From: Mactra quadrangularis
Taxonomy: Eukaryota; Mollusca; Bivalvia; Venerida; Mactridae
Length of the DNA stretch: 64,000 nucleotides
NCBI GenBank assembly: GCA_025267735.1
Contig: CM046299.1
Span: 15,026,232-15,090,231 of the forward strand
Direction: 5' to 3'
Of the stretch, positions 45,301-59,140 are shown piece after piece. Under the pieces are notes generated by a model. The model saw only the letters and a list, made by a program, of their open reading frames with translations. It searched no databases and was not told the origin of the DNA. The position numbers and the translations under genes are program-made. Every line of letters starts with the position of its first letter. Within the stretch, counting starts at the first letter, position 1.

Positions 45301-48300
45301 GGCTTAGATCCACCTAAGATGCTGAGGAAACCCACATTCGGACCCGCTGAGGCCTTTTTAGGCCAAAACTGGAGAAAAAATTTTTTCGTGAAATTTTGAA
45401 CTTTTCGATAGGTCCGCGTATGCAGAAAACGTCAGTTTTTTGTGCGAAAAAACTTAGCGTCACGAAACCGCCCCAAGGATGATGGGGTCTGTTCGGGGGT
45501 TGGAGTCGGTCAAGGTAAAGTGCGTAACCAGGGTCCTGAAGCGGCGCGGATAGCGGGGGCCTCGATTATGCGTTTCAGGGGGTCCCAAATATGAAAATTC
45601 TGCACTATTGCCTTCAGAGCTGTCTGACCACCTTAAAACAGGTTTTTGGGGGCTTAGATCCACCTAAGATGCTGAGGAAACTTACATTCGGACCCGCTGA
45701 GGCCATTTTAGGCCAAAACTGAAGAAAAAAATTTTTTGTGAAATTTTGAACTTTTCGACAGGTCCGCGTATGCAGAAAATTCAAGAAACTGCAAATTTTG
45801 GTGCGGAGGATTCAGAGTCGCCAAACAGGCCGGTTTGTGGGTGGGGTTGGTCCGTGAAGTCAAATCGGTCAAGGAAACGCGCCTAACGGGGGTTCGCAAA
45901 TGAAACAGGAAGGCGTGAGGCCAGGTAATGTTTCTCAATGGTTTCCTACTGCAATTAACAGGGATACTCAGTTCTATTCATCTCAGAGGTGTGAAAGCCC
46001 AGCCACACAGGCGTTTGCGCGCTAAACCGTGGGAGATGGGTCAGAACCGCCTATGAAATCCCCACTTTTGGCCTGGAAATGCCCCGGGATGACAATGTCA
46101 TTGTCTCCCGGGGCATTTCCAGGCCAAAAGTGGGGATTTCATAGGCTTTATATTTTTTTGGCTTAAAACTGTACTTGTTGGACAGGTCCGCGTATGCAGA
46201 AAATGTCAGTTTTTTTTAGCGAAAAAAACTTAGCGTCACGAAACCGCCCCAAGGATGATGGGGTCTGTTCTGGGGTTGGAGTCGGTCAAGGTAACGCGCT
46301 TAACCAGGGTCCTGAAGCGGCGCGGATAGCGGGGGCCTCGATTATGCGTTTCAGGGGTCCCCAAATATGAAAATTCTGCACTATTGCCTTCAGAGCTGTC
46401 TGACCACCTTAAAACAGGTTTTTGGGGCTTAGATCCACCTAAGATGCTGAGGAAACCCACATTCGGACCCGCTGAGGCCTTTTTAGGCCAAAACTGGAGA
46501 AAAAATTTTTTCGTGAAATTTTGAACTTTTCGATAGGTCCGCGTATGCAGAAAACGTCAGTTTTTTTGTGCGAAAAAACTTAGCGTCACGAAACCGCCCC
46601 AAGGATGATGGGGTCTGTTCGGGGGTTGGAGTCGGTCAAGGTAAAGTGCGTAACCAGGGTCCTGAAGCGGCGCGGATAGCGGGGGGCCTCGATTATGCGT
46701 TTCAGGGGTCCCAAATATGAAAATTCTGCACTATTGCCTTCAGAGCTGTCTGACCACCTTAAAACAGGTTTTTGGGGCTTAGATCCACCTAAGATGCTGA
46801 GGAAACTTACATTCGGACCCGCTGAGGCCATTTTAGGCCAAAACTGAAGAAAAAAATTTTTTGTGAAATTTTGAACTTTTCGACAGGTCCGCGTATGCAG
46901 AAAATTCAAGAAACTGCAAATTTTGGTGCGGAGTCGCCAAACAGGCCGGTTTGTGGGTGGGGTTGGTCCGTGAAGTCAAATCGGTCAAGGAAACGCGCCT
47001 AACGGGGGTTCGCAAATGAAACAGGAAGGCGTGAGGCCAGGTAATGTTTCTCAATGGTTTCCTACTGCAATTAACAGGGATACTCAGTTCTATTCATCTC
47101 AGAGGTGTGAAAGCCCAGCCACACAGGCGTTTGCGCGCTAAACCGTGGGAGATGGGTCAGAACCGCCTATGAAATCCCCACTTTTGGCCTGGAAATGCCC
47201 CGGGATGACAATGTCATTGTCTCCCGGGGCATTTCCAGGCCAAAAGTGGGGATTTCATAGGCTTTATATTTTTTTGGCTTAAAACTGTACTTGTTGGACA
47301 GGTCCGCGTATGCAGAAAATGTCAGTTTTTTTTAGCGAAAAAACTTAGCGTCACGAAACCGCCCCAAGGATGATGGGGTCTGTTCTGGGGTTGGAGTCGG
47401 TCAAGGTAACGCGCTTAACCAGGGTCCTGAAGCGGCGCGGATAGCGGGGGCCTCGATTATGCGTTTCAGGGGTCCCAAATATGAAAATTCTGCACTATTG
47501 CCTTCAGAGCTGTCTGACCACCTTAAAACAGGTTTTTGGGGCTTAGATCCACCTAAGATGCTGAGGAAACCCACATTCGGACCCGCTGAGGCCTTTTTAG
47601 GCCAAAACTGGAGAAAAAATTTTTTCGTGAAATTTTGAACTTTTCGATAGGTCCGCGTATGCAGAAAACGTCAGTTTTTTGTGCGAAAAAACTTAGCGTC
47701 ACGAAACCGCCCCAAGGATGATGGGGTCTGTTCGGGGGTTGGAGTCGGTCAAGGTAAAGTGCGTAACCAGGGTCCTGAAGCGGCGCGGATAGCGGGGGCC
47801 TCGATTATGCGTTTCAGGGGTCCCAAATATGAAAATTCTGCACTATTGCCTTCAGAGCTGTCTGACCACCTTAAAACAGGTTTTTGGGGCTTAGATCCAC
47901 CTAAGATGCTGAGGAAACTTACATTCGGACCCGCTGAGGCCATTTTAGGCCAAAACTGAAGAAAAAAATTTTTGTGAAATTTTGAACTTTTCGACAGGTC
48001 CGCGTATGAAGAAAATTCAAGAAACTGCAAATTTTGGTGCGGAGGATTCAGAGTCGCCAAACAGGCCGGTTTGTGGGTGGGGTTGGTCCGTGAAGTCAAA
48101 TCGGTCAAGGAAACGCGCCTAACGGGGGTTCGCAAATGAAACAGGAAGGCGTGAGGCCAGGTAATGTTTCTCAATGGTTTCCTACTGCAATTAACAGGGA
48201 TACTCAGTTCTATTCATCTCAGAGGTGTGAAAGCCCAGCCACACAGGCGTTTGCGCGCTAAACCGTGGGAGATGGGTCAGAACCGCCTATGAAATCCCCA

Positions 48301-51300
48301 CTTTTGGCCTGGAAATGCCCCGGGATGACAATGTCATTGTCTCCCGGGGCATTTCCAGGCCAAAAGTGGGGATTTCATAGGCTTTATATTTTTTTGGCTT
48401 AAAACTGTACTTGTTGGACAGGTCCGCGTATGCAGAAAATGTCAGTTTTTTTTAGCGAAAAAACTTAGCGTCACCAAACCGCCCCAAGGATGATGGGGTC
48501 TGTTCTGGGGTTGGAGTCGGTCAAGGTAACGCGCTTAACCAGGGTCCTGAAGCGGCGCGGATAGCGGGGGCCTCGATTATGCGTTTCAGGGGTCCCAAAT
48601 ATGAAAATTCTGCACTATTGCCTTCAGAGCTGTCTGACCACCTTAAAACAGGTTTTTGGGGCTTAGATCCACCTAAGATGCTGAGGAAACCCACATTCGG
48701 ACCCGCTGAGGCCTTTTTAGGCCAAAACTGGAGAAAAAATTTTTTCGTGAAATTTTGAACTTTTCGATAGGTCCGCGTATGCAGAAAACGTCAGTTTTTT
48801 GTGCGAAAAAACTTAGCGTCACGAAACCGCCCCAAGGATGATGGGGTCTGTTCGGGGGTTGGAGTCGGTCAAGGTAAAGTGCGTAACCAGGGTCCTGAAG
48901 CGGCGCGGATAGCGGGGGCCTCGATTATGCGTTTCAGGGGTCCCAAATATGAAAATTCTGCACTATTGCCTTCAGAGCTGTCTGACCACCTTAAAACAGG
49001 TTTTTGGGGCTTAGATCCACCTAAGATGCTGAGGAAACTTACATTCGGACCCGCTGAGGCCATTTTAGGCCAAAACTGAAGAAAAAAATTTTTTGTGAAA
49101 TTTTGAACTTTTCGACAGGTCCGCGTATGCAGAAAATTCAAGAAACTGCAAATTTTGGTGCGGAGGATTCAGAGTCGCCAAACAGGCCGCTTTGTGGGTG
49201 GGGTTGGTCCGTGAAGTCAAATCGGTCAAGGAAACGCGCCTAACGGGGGTTCGCAAATGAAACAGGAAGGCGTGAGGCCAGGTAATGTTTCTCAATGGTT
49301 TCCTACTGCAATTAACAGGGATACTCAGTTCTATTCATCTCAGAGGTGTGAAAGCCCAGCCACACAGGCGTTTGCGCGCTAAACCGTGGGAGATGGGTCA
49401 GAACCGCCTATGAAATCCCCACTTTTGGCCTGGAAATGCCCCGGGATGACAATGTCATTGTCTCCCGGGGCATTTCCAGGCCAAAAGTGGGGATTTCATA
49501 GGCTTTATATTTTTTTGGCTTAAAACTGTACTTGTTGGACAGGTCCGCGTATGCAGAAAATGTCAGTTTTTTTTAGCGAAAAAACTTAGCGTCACGAAAC
49601 CGCCCCAAGGATGATGGGGTCTGTTCTGGGGTTGGAGTCGGTCAAGGTAACGCGCTTAACCAGGGTCCTGAAGCGGCGCGGATAGCGGGGGCCTCGATTA
49701 TGCGTTTCAGGGGTCCCAAATATGAAAATTCTGCACTATTGCCTTCAGAGCTGTCTGACCACCTTAAAACAGGTTTTTGGGGCTTAGATCCACCTAAGAT
49801 GCTGAGGAAACCCACATTCGGACCCGCTGAGGCCATTTAGGCCAAAACTGGAGAAAAAATTTTTTCGTGAAATTTTGAACTTTTCGATAGGTCCGCGTAT
49901 GCAGAAAACGTCAGTTTTTTGTGCGAAAAAACTTAGCGTCACGAAACCGCCCCAAGGATGATGGGGTCTGTTCGGGGGTTGGAGTCGGTCAAGGTAAAGT
50001 GCGTAACCAGGGTCCTGAAGCGGCGCGGATAGCGGGGGCCTCGATTATGCGTTTCAGGGGTCCCAAATATGAAAATTCTGCACTATTGCCTTCAGAGCTG
50101 TCTGACCACCTTAAAACAGGTTTTTGGGGCTTAGATCCACCTAAGATGCTGAGGAAACTTACATTCGGACCCGCTGAGGCCATTTTAGGCCAAAACTGAA
50201 GAAAAAAATTTTTTGTGAAATTTTGAACTTTTCGACAGGTCCGCGTATGCAGAAAATTCAAGAAACTGCAAATTTTGGTGCGGAGGATTCAGAGTCGCCA
50301 AACAGGCCGGTTTGTGGGTGGGGTTGGTCCGTGAAGTCAAATCGGTCAAGGAAACGCGCCTAACGGGGGTTCGCAAATGAAACAGGAAGGCATGAGGCCA
50401 GGTAATGTTTCTCAATGGTTTCCTACTGCAATTAACAGGGATACTCAGTTCTATTCATCTCAGAGGTGTGAAAGCCCAGCCACACAGGCGTTTGCGCGCT
50501 AAACCGTGGGAGATGGGTCAGAACCGCCTATGAAATCCCCACTTTTGGCCTGGAAATGCCCCGGGATGACAATGTCATTGTCTCCCGGGGCATTTCCAGG
50601 CCAAAAGTGGGGATTTCATAGGCTTTATATTTTTTTGGCTTAAAACTGTACTTGTTGGACAGGTCCGCGTATGCAGAAAATGTCAGTTTTTTTTAGCGAA
50701 AAAACTTAGCGTCACGAAACCGCCCCAAGGATGATGGGGTCTGTTCTGGGGTTGGAGTCGGTCAAGGTAACGCGCTTAACCAGGGTCCTGAAGCGGCGCG
50801 GATAGCGGGGGCCTCGATTATGCGTTTCAGGGGTCCCAAATATGAAAATTCTGCACTATTGCCTTCAGAGCTGTCTGACCACCTTAAAACAGGTTTTTGG
50901 GGCTTAGATCCACCTAAGATGCTGAGGAAACCCACATTCGGACCCGCTGAGGCCTTTTTAGGCCAAAACTGGAGAAAAAAATTTTTCGTGAAATTTTGAA
51001 CTTTTCGATAGGTCCGCGTATGCAGAAAACGTCAGTTTTTTGTGCGAAAAAACTTAGCGTCACGAAACCGCCCCAAGGATGATGGGGTCTGTTCGGGGGT
51101 TGGAGTCGGTCAAGGTAAAGTGCGTAACCAGGGTCCTGAAGCGGCGCGGATAGCGGGGGCCTCGATTATGCGTTTCAGGGGTCCCAAATATGAAAATTCT
51201 GCACTATTGCCTTCAGAGCTGTCTGACCACCTTAAAACAGGTTTTTGGGGCTTAGATCCACCTAAGATGCTGAGGAAACTTACATTCGGACCCGCTGAGG

Positions 51301-54300
51301 CCATTTTAGGCCAAAACTGAAGAAAAAAATTTTTTGTGAAATTTTGAACTTTTCGACAGGTCCGCGTATGCAGAAAATTCAAGAAACTGCAAATTTTGGT
51401 GCGGAGGATTCAGAGTCGCCAAACAGGCCGGTTTGTGGGTGGGGTTGGTCCGTGAAGTCAAATCGGTCAAGGAAACGCGCCTAACGGGGGTTCGCAAATG
51501 AAACAGGAAGGCGTGAGGCCAGGTAATGTTTCTCAATGGTTTCCTACTGCAATTAACAGGGATACTCAGTTCTATTCATCTCAGAGGTGTGAAAGCCCAG
51601 CCACACAGGCGTTTGCGCGCTAAACCGTGGGAGATGGGTCAGAACCGCCTATGAAATCCCCACTTTTGGCCTGGAAATGCCCCGGGATGACAATGTCATT
51701 GTCTCCCGGGGCATTTCCAGGCCAAAAGTGGGGATTTCATAGGCTTTATATTTTTTTGGCTTAAAACTGTACTTGTTGGACAGGTCCGCGTATGCAGAAA
51801 ATGTCAGTTTTTTTTAGCGAAAAAACTTAGCGTCACGAAACCGCCCCAAGGATGATGGGGTCTGTTCTGGGGTTGGAGTCGGTCAAGGTAACGCGCTTAA
51901 CCAGGGTCCTGAAGCGGCGCGGATAGCGGGGGCCTCGATTATGCGTTTCAGGGGTCCCAAATATGAAAATTCTGCACTATTGCCTTCAGAGCTGTCTGAC
52001 CACCTTAAAACAGGTTTTTGGGGCTTAGATCCACCTAAGATGCTGAGGAAACCCACATTCGGACCCGCTGAGGACTTTTTAGGCCAAAACTGGAGAAAAA
52101 ATTTTTTCGTGAAATTTTGAACTTTTCGATAGGTCCGCGTATGCAGAAAACGTCAGTTTTTTGTGCGAAAAAACTTAGCGTCACGAAACCGCCCCAAGGA
52201 TGATGGGGTCTGTTCGGGGGTTGGAGTCGGTCAAGGTAAAGTGCGTAACCAGGGTCCTGAAGCGGCGCGGATAGCGGGGGCCTCGATTATGCGTTTCAGG
52301 GGTCCCAAATATGAAAATTCTGCACTATTGCCTTCAGAGCTGTCTGACCACCTTAAAACAGGTTTTTGGGGCTTAGATCCACCTAAGATGCTGAGGAAAC
52401 TTACATTCGGACCCGCTGAGGCCATTTTAGGCCAAAACTGAAGAAAAAAATTTTTTGTGAAATTTTGAACTTTTCGACAGGTCCGCGTATGCAGAAAATT
52501 CAAGAAACTGCAAATTTTGGTGCGGAGGATTCAGAGTCGCCAAACAGGCCGGTTTGTGGGTGGGGTTGGTCCGTGAAGTCAAATCGGTCAAGGAAACGCG
52601 CCTAACGGGGGTTCGCAAATGAAACAGGAAGGCGTGAGGCCAGGTAATGTTTCTCAATGGTTTCCTACTGCAATTAACAGGGATACTCAGTTCTATTCAT
52701 CTCAGAGGTGTGAAAGCCCAGCCACACAGGCGTTTGCGCGCTAAACCGTGGGAGATGGGTCAGAACCGCCTATGAAATCCCCACTTTTGGCCTGGAAATG
52801 CCCCGGGATGACAATGTCATTGTCTCCCAGGGCATTTCCAGGCCAAAAGTGGGGATTTCATAGGCTTTATATTTTTTTGGCTTAAAACTGTACTTGTTGG
52901 ACAGGTCCGCGTATGCAGAAAATGTCAGTTTTTTTTAGCGAAAAAACTTAGCGTCACGAAACCGCCCCAAGGATGATGGGGTCTGTTCTGGGGTTGGAGT
53001 CGGTCAAGGTAACGCGCTTAACCAGGGTCCTGAAGCGGCGCGGATAGCGGGGGCCTCGATTATGCGTTTCAGGGGTCCCAAATATGAAAATTCTGCACTA
53101 TTGCCTTCAGAGCTGTCTGACCACCTTAAAACAGGTTTTTGGGGCTTAGATCCACCTAAGATGCTGAGGAAACCCACATTCGGACCCGCTGAGGCCTTTT
53201 TAGGCCAAAACTGGAGAAAAAATTTTTTCGTGAAATTTTGAACTTTTCGATAGGTCCGCGTATGCAGAAAACGTCAGTTTTTTGTGCGAAAAAACTTAGC
53301 GTCACGAAACCGCCCCAAGGATGATGGGGTCTGTTCGGGGGTTGGAGTCGGTCAAGGTAAAGTGCGTAACCAGGGTCCTGAAGCGGCGCGGATAGCGGGG
53401 GCCTCGATTATGCGTTTCAGGGGTCCCAAATATGAAAATTCTGCACTATTGCCTTCAGAGCTGTCTGACCACCTTAAAACAGGTTTTTGGGGCTTAGATC
53501 CACCTAAGATGCTGAGGAAACTTACATTCGGACCCGCTGAGGCCATTTTAGGCCAAAACTGAAGAAAAAAATTTTTTGTGAAATTTTGAACTTTTCGACA
53601 GGTCCGCGTATGCAGAAAATTCAAGAAACTGCAAATTTTGGTGCGGAGGATTCAGAGTCGCCAAACAGGCCGGTTTGTGGGTGGGGTTGGTCCGTGAAGT
53701 CAAATCGGTCAAGGAAACGCGCCTAACGGGGGTTCGCAAATGAAACAGGAAGGCGTGAGGCCAGGTAATGTTTCTCAATGGTTTCCTACTGCAATTAACA
53801 GGGATACTCAGTTCTATTCATCTCAGAGGTGTGAAAGCCCAGCCACACAGGCGTTTGCGCGCTAAACCGTGGGAGATGGGTCAGAACCGCCTATGAAATC
53901 CCCACTTTTGGCCTGGAAATGCCCCGGGATGACAATGTCATTGTCTCCCGGGGCATTTCCAGGCCAAAAGTGGGGATTTCATAGGCTTTATATTTTTTTG
54001 GCTTAAAACTGTACTTGTTGGACAGGTCCGCGTATGCAGAAAATGTCAGTTTTTTTTAGCGAAAAAACTTAGCGTCACGAAACCGCCCCAAGGATGATGG
54101 GGTCTGTTCTGGGGTTGGAGTCGGTCAAGGTAACGCGCTTAACCAGGGTCCTGAAGCGGCGCGGATAGCGGGGGCCTCGATTATGCGTTTCAGGGGTCCC
54201 AAATATGAAAATTCTGCACTATTGCCTTCAGAGCTGTCTGACCACCTTAAAACAGGTTTTTGGGGCTTAGATCCACCTAAGATGCTGAGGAAACCCACAT

Positions 54301-57300
54301 TCGGACCCGCTGAGGCCTTTTTAGGCCAAAACTGGAGAAAAAATTTTTTCGTGAAATTTTGAACTTTTCGATAGGTCCGCGTATGCAGAAAACGTCAGTT
54401 TTTTGTGCGAAAAAACTTAGCGTCACGAAACCGCCCCAAGGATGATGGGGTCTGTTCGGGGGTTGGAGTCGGTCAAGGTAAAGTGCGTAACCAGGGTCCT
54501 GAAGCGGCGCGGATAGCGGGGGCCTCGATTATGCGTTTCAGGGGTCCCAAATATGAAAATTCTGCACTATTGCCTTCAGAGCTGTCTGACCACCTTAAAA
54601 CAGGTTTTTGGGGCTTAGATCCACCTAAGATGCTGAGGAAACTTACATTCGGACCCGCTGAGGCCATTTTAGGCCAAAACTGAAGAAAAAAATTTTTTGT
54701 GAAATTTTGAACTTTTCGACAGGTCCGCGTATGCAGAAAATTCAAGAAACTGCAAATTTTGGTGCGGAGGATTCAGAGTCGCCAAACAGGCCGGTTTGTG
54801 GGTGGGGTTGGTCCGTGAAGTCAAATCGGTCAAGGAAACGCGCCTAACGGGGGTTCGCAAATGAAACAGGAAGGCGTGAGGCCAGGTAATGTTTCTCAAT
54901 GGTTTCCTACTGCAATTAACAGGGATACTCAGTTCTATTCATCTCAGAGGTGTGAAAGCCCAGCCACACAGGCGTTTGCGCGCTAAACCGTGGGAGATGG
55001 GTCAGAACCGCCTATGAAATCCCCACTTTTGGCCTGGAAATGCCCCGGGATGACAATGTCATTGTCTCCCGGGGCATTTCCAGGCCAAAAGTGGGGATTT
55101 CATAGGCTTTATATTTTTTTGGCTTAAAACTGTACTTGTTGGACAGGTCCGCGTATGCAGAAAATGTCAGTTTTTTTTAGCGAAAAAACTTAGCGTCACG
55201 AAACCGCCCCAAGGATGATGGGGTCTGTTCTGGGGTTGGAGTCGGTCAAGGTAACGCGCTTAACCAGGGTCCTGAAGCGGCGCGGATAGCGGGGGCCTCG
55301 ATTATGCGTTTCAGGGGTCCCAAATATGAAAATTCTGCACTATTGCCTTCAGAGCTGTCTGACCACCTTAAAACAGGTTTTTGGGGCTTAGATCCACCTA
55401 AGATGCTGAGGAAACCCACATTCGGACCCGCTGAGGCCTTTTTAGGCCAAAACTGGAGAAAAAATTTTTTCGTGAAATTTTGAACTTTTCGATAGGTCCG
55501 CGTATGCAGAAAACGTCAGTTTTTTGTGCGAAAAAACTTAGCGTCACGAAACCGCCCCAAGGATGATGGGGTCTGTTCGGGGGTTGGAGTCGGTCAAGGT
55601 AAAGTGCGTAACCAGGGTCCTGAAGCGGCGCGGATAGCGGGGGCCTCGATTATGCGTTTCAGGGGTCCCAAATATGAAAATTCTGCACTATTGCCTTCAG
55701 AGCTGTCTGACCACCTTAAAACAGGTTTTTGGGGCTTAGATCCACCTAAGATGCTGAGGAAACTTACATTCGGACCCGCTGAGGCCATTTTAGGCCAAAA
55801 CTGAAGAAAAAAATTTTTTGTGAAATTTTGAACTTTTCGACAGGTCCGCGTATGCAGAAAATTCAAGAAACTGCAAATTTTGGTGCGGAGGATTCAGAGT
55901 CGCCAAACAGGCCGGTTTGTGGGTGGGGTTGGTCCGTGAAGTCAAATCGGTCAAGGAAACGCGCCTAACGGGGGTTCGCAAATGAAACAGGAAGGCGTGA
56001 GGCCAGGTAATGTTTCTCAATGGTTTCCTACTGCAATTAACAGGGATACTCAGTTCTATTCATCTCAGAGGTGTGAAAGCCCAGCCACACAGGCGTTTGC
56101 GCGCTAAACCGTGGGAGATGGGTCAGAACCGCCTATGAAATCCCCACTTTTGGCCTGGAAATGCCCCGGGATGACAATGTCATTGTCTCCCGGGGCATTT
56201 CCAGGCCAAAAGTGGGGATTTCATAGGCTTTATATTTTTTTGGCTTAAAACTGTACTTGTTGGACAGGTCCGCGTATGCAGAAAATGTCAGTTTTTTTTA
56301 GCGAAAAAACTTAGCGTCACGAAACCGCCCCAAGGATGATGGGGTCTGTTCTGGGGTTGGAGTCGGTCAAGGTAACGCGCTTAACCAGGGTCCTGAAGCG
56401 GCGCGGATAGCGGGGGCCTCGATTATGCGTTTCAGGGGTCCCAAATATGAAAATTCTGCACTATTGCCTTCAGAGCTGTCTGACCACCTTAAAACAGGTT
56501 TTTGGGGCTTAGATCCACCTAAGATGCTGAGGAAACCCACATTCGGACCCGCTGAGGCCTTTTTAGGCCAAAACTGGAGAAAAAATTTTTTCGTGAAATT
56601 TTGAACTTTTCGATAGGTCCGCGTATGCAGAAAACGTCAGTTTTTTGTGCGAAAAAACTTAGCGTCACGAAACCGCCCCAAGGATGATGGGGTCTGTTCG
56701 GGGGTTGGAGTCGGTCAAGGTAAAGTGCGTAACCAGGGTCCTGAAGCGGCGCGGATAGCGGGGGCCTCGATTATGCGTTTCAGGGGTCCCAAATATGAAA
56801 ATTCTGCACTATTGCCTTCAGAGCTGTCTGACCACCTTAAAACAGGTTTTTGGGGCTTAGATCCACCTAAGATGCTGAGGAAACTTACATTCGGACCCGC
56901 TGAGGCCATTTTAGGCCAAAACTGAAGAAAAAAATTTTTTGTGAAATTTTGAACTTTTCGACAGGTCCGCGTATGCAGAAAATTCAAGAAACTGCAAATT
57001 TTGGTGCGGAGGATTCAGAGTCGCCAAACAGGCCGGTTTGTGGGTGGGGTTGGTCCGTGAAGTCAAATCGGTCAAGGAAACGCGCCTAACGGGGGTTCGC
57101 AAATGAAACAGGAAGGCGTGAGGCCAGGTAATGTTTCTCAATGGTTTCCTACTGCAATTAACAGGGATACTCAGTTCTATTCATCTCAGAGGTGTGAAAG
57201 CCCAGCCACACAGGCGTTTGCGCGCTAAACCGTGGGAGATGGGTCAGAACCGCCTATGAAATCCCCACTTTTGGCCTGGAAATGCCCCGGGATGACAATG

Positions 57301-59140
57301 TCATTGTCTCCCGGGGCATTTCCAGGCCAAAAGTGGGGATTTCATAGGCTTTATATTTTTTTGGCTTAAAACTGTACTTGTTGGACAGGTCCGCGTATGC
57401 AGAAAATGTCAGTTTTTTTTAGCGAAAAAACTTAGCGTCACGAAACCGCCCCAAGGATGATGGGGTCTGTTCTGGGGTTGGAGTCGGTCAAGGTAACGCG
57501 CTTAACCAGGGTCCTGAAGCGGCGCGGATAGCGGGGGCCTCGATTATGCGTTTCAGGGGTCCCAAATATGAAAATTCTGCACTATTGCCTTCAGAGCTGT
57601 CTGACCACCTTAAAACAGGTTTTTGGGGCTTAGATCCACCTAAGATGCTGAGGAAACCCACATTCGGACCCGCTGAGGCCTTTTTAGGCCAAAACTGGAG
57701 AAAAAATTTTTTCGTGAAATTTTGAACTTTTCGATAGGTCCGCGTATGCAGAAAACGTCAGTTTTTTGTGCGAAAAAACTTAGCGTCACGAAACCGCCCC
57801 AAGGATGATGGGGTCTGTTCGGGGGTTGGAGTCGGTCAAGGTAAAGTGCGTAACCAGGGTCCTGAAGCGGCGCGGATAGCGGGGGCCTCGATTATGCGTT
57901 TCAGGGGTCCCAAATATGAAAATTCTGCACTATTGCCTTCAGAGCTGTCTGACCACCTTAAAACAGGTTTTTGGGGCTTAGATCCACCTAAGATGCTGAG
58001 GAAACTTACATTCGGACCCGCTGAGGCCATTTTAGGCCAAAACTGAAGAAAAAAATTTTTTGTGAAATTTTGAACTTTTCGACAGGTCCGCGTATGCAGA
58101 AAATTCAAGAAACTGCAAATTTTGGTGCGGAGGATTCAGAGTCGCCAAACAGGCCGGTTTGTGGGTGGGGTTGGTCCGTGAAGTCAAATCGGTCAAGGAA
58201 ACGCGCCTAACGGGGGTTCGCAAATGAAACAGGAAGGCGTGAGGCCAGGTAATGTTTCTCAATGGTTTCCTACTGCAATTAACAGGGATACTCAGTTCTA
58301 TTCATCTCAGAGGTGTGAAAGCCCAGCCACACAGGCGTTTGCGCGCTAAACCGTGGGAGATGGGTCAGAACCGCCTATGAAATCCCCACTTTTGGCCTGG
58401 AAATGCCCCGGGATGACAATGTCATTGTCTCCCGGGGCATTTCCAGGCCAAAAGTGGGGATTTCATAGGCTTTATATTTTTTTGGCTTAAAACTGTACTT
58501 GTTGGACAGGTCCGCGTATGCAGAAAATGTCAGTTTTTTTTAGCGAAAAAACTTAGCGTCACGAAACCGCCCCAAGGATGATGGGGTCTGTTCTGGGGTT
58601 GGAGTCGGTCAAGGTAACGCGCTTAACCAGGGTCCTGAAGCGGCGCGGATAGCGGGGGCCTCGATTATGCGTTTCAGGGGTCCCAAATATGAAAATTCTG
58701 CACTATTGCCTTCAGAGCTGTCTGACCACCTTAAAACAGGTTTTTGGGGCTTAGATCCACCTAAGATGCTGAGGAAACCCACATTCGGACCCGCTGAGGC
58801 CTTTTTAGGCCAAAACTGGAGAAAAAATTTTTTCGTGAAATTTTGAACTTTTCGATAGGTCCGCGTATGCAGAAAACGTCAGTTTTTTGTGCGAAAAAAC
58901 TTAGCGTCACGAAACCGCCCCAAGGATGATGGGGTCTGTTCGGGGGTTGGAGTCGGTCAAGGTAAAGTGCGTAACCAGGGTCCTGAAGCGGCGCGGATAG
59001 CGGGGGCCTCGATTATGCGTTTCAGGGGTCCCAAATATGAAAATTCTGCACTATTGCCTTCAGAGCTGTCTGACCACCTTAAAACAGGTTTTTGGGGCTT
59101 AGATCCACCTAAGATGCTGAGGAAACTTACATTCGGACCC

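Larger units (their letters stand above)
26759..59140. repeat. Satellite array: 1121-bp trimeric higher-order repeat, about 30 units
   Basis: Thirty copies of a palindrome centre occur, mostly 1121 bp apart. The landmark AGGTCCGCGTATGCAGAAA recurs three times per unit at spacings of 349, 348 and 424 bp, so each unit is three monomers. The first two (A1, A2) are close relatives. They differ at set positions: GTAACGCGCTTAACC versus GTAAAGTGCGTAACC, CCCACATTCGG versus CTTACATTCGG, and GCCTTTTTAGG versus GCCATTTTAGG. The third (C) is diverged and ends in the palindrome. Units are almost identical to each other, which implies recent homogenisation. The array is visibly more GC-rich than its flanks. 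Dozens of repeated small open frames on both strands are by-products and not genes. I do not recognise the satellite family. Confidence 0.95.

Noticed and set aside
26759..59140. rDNA or histone-type tandem gene array
   Set aside because: The 1121-bp unit shows no rRNA, 5S, snRNA or histone resemblance and no long conserved frame.
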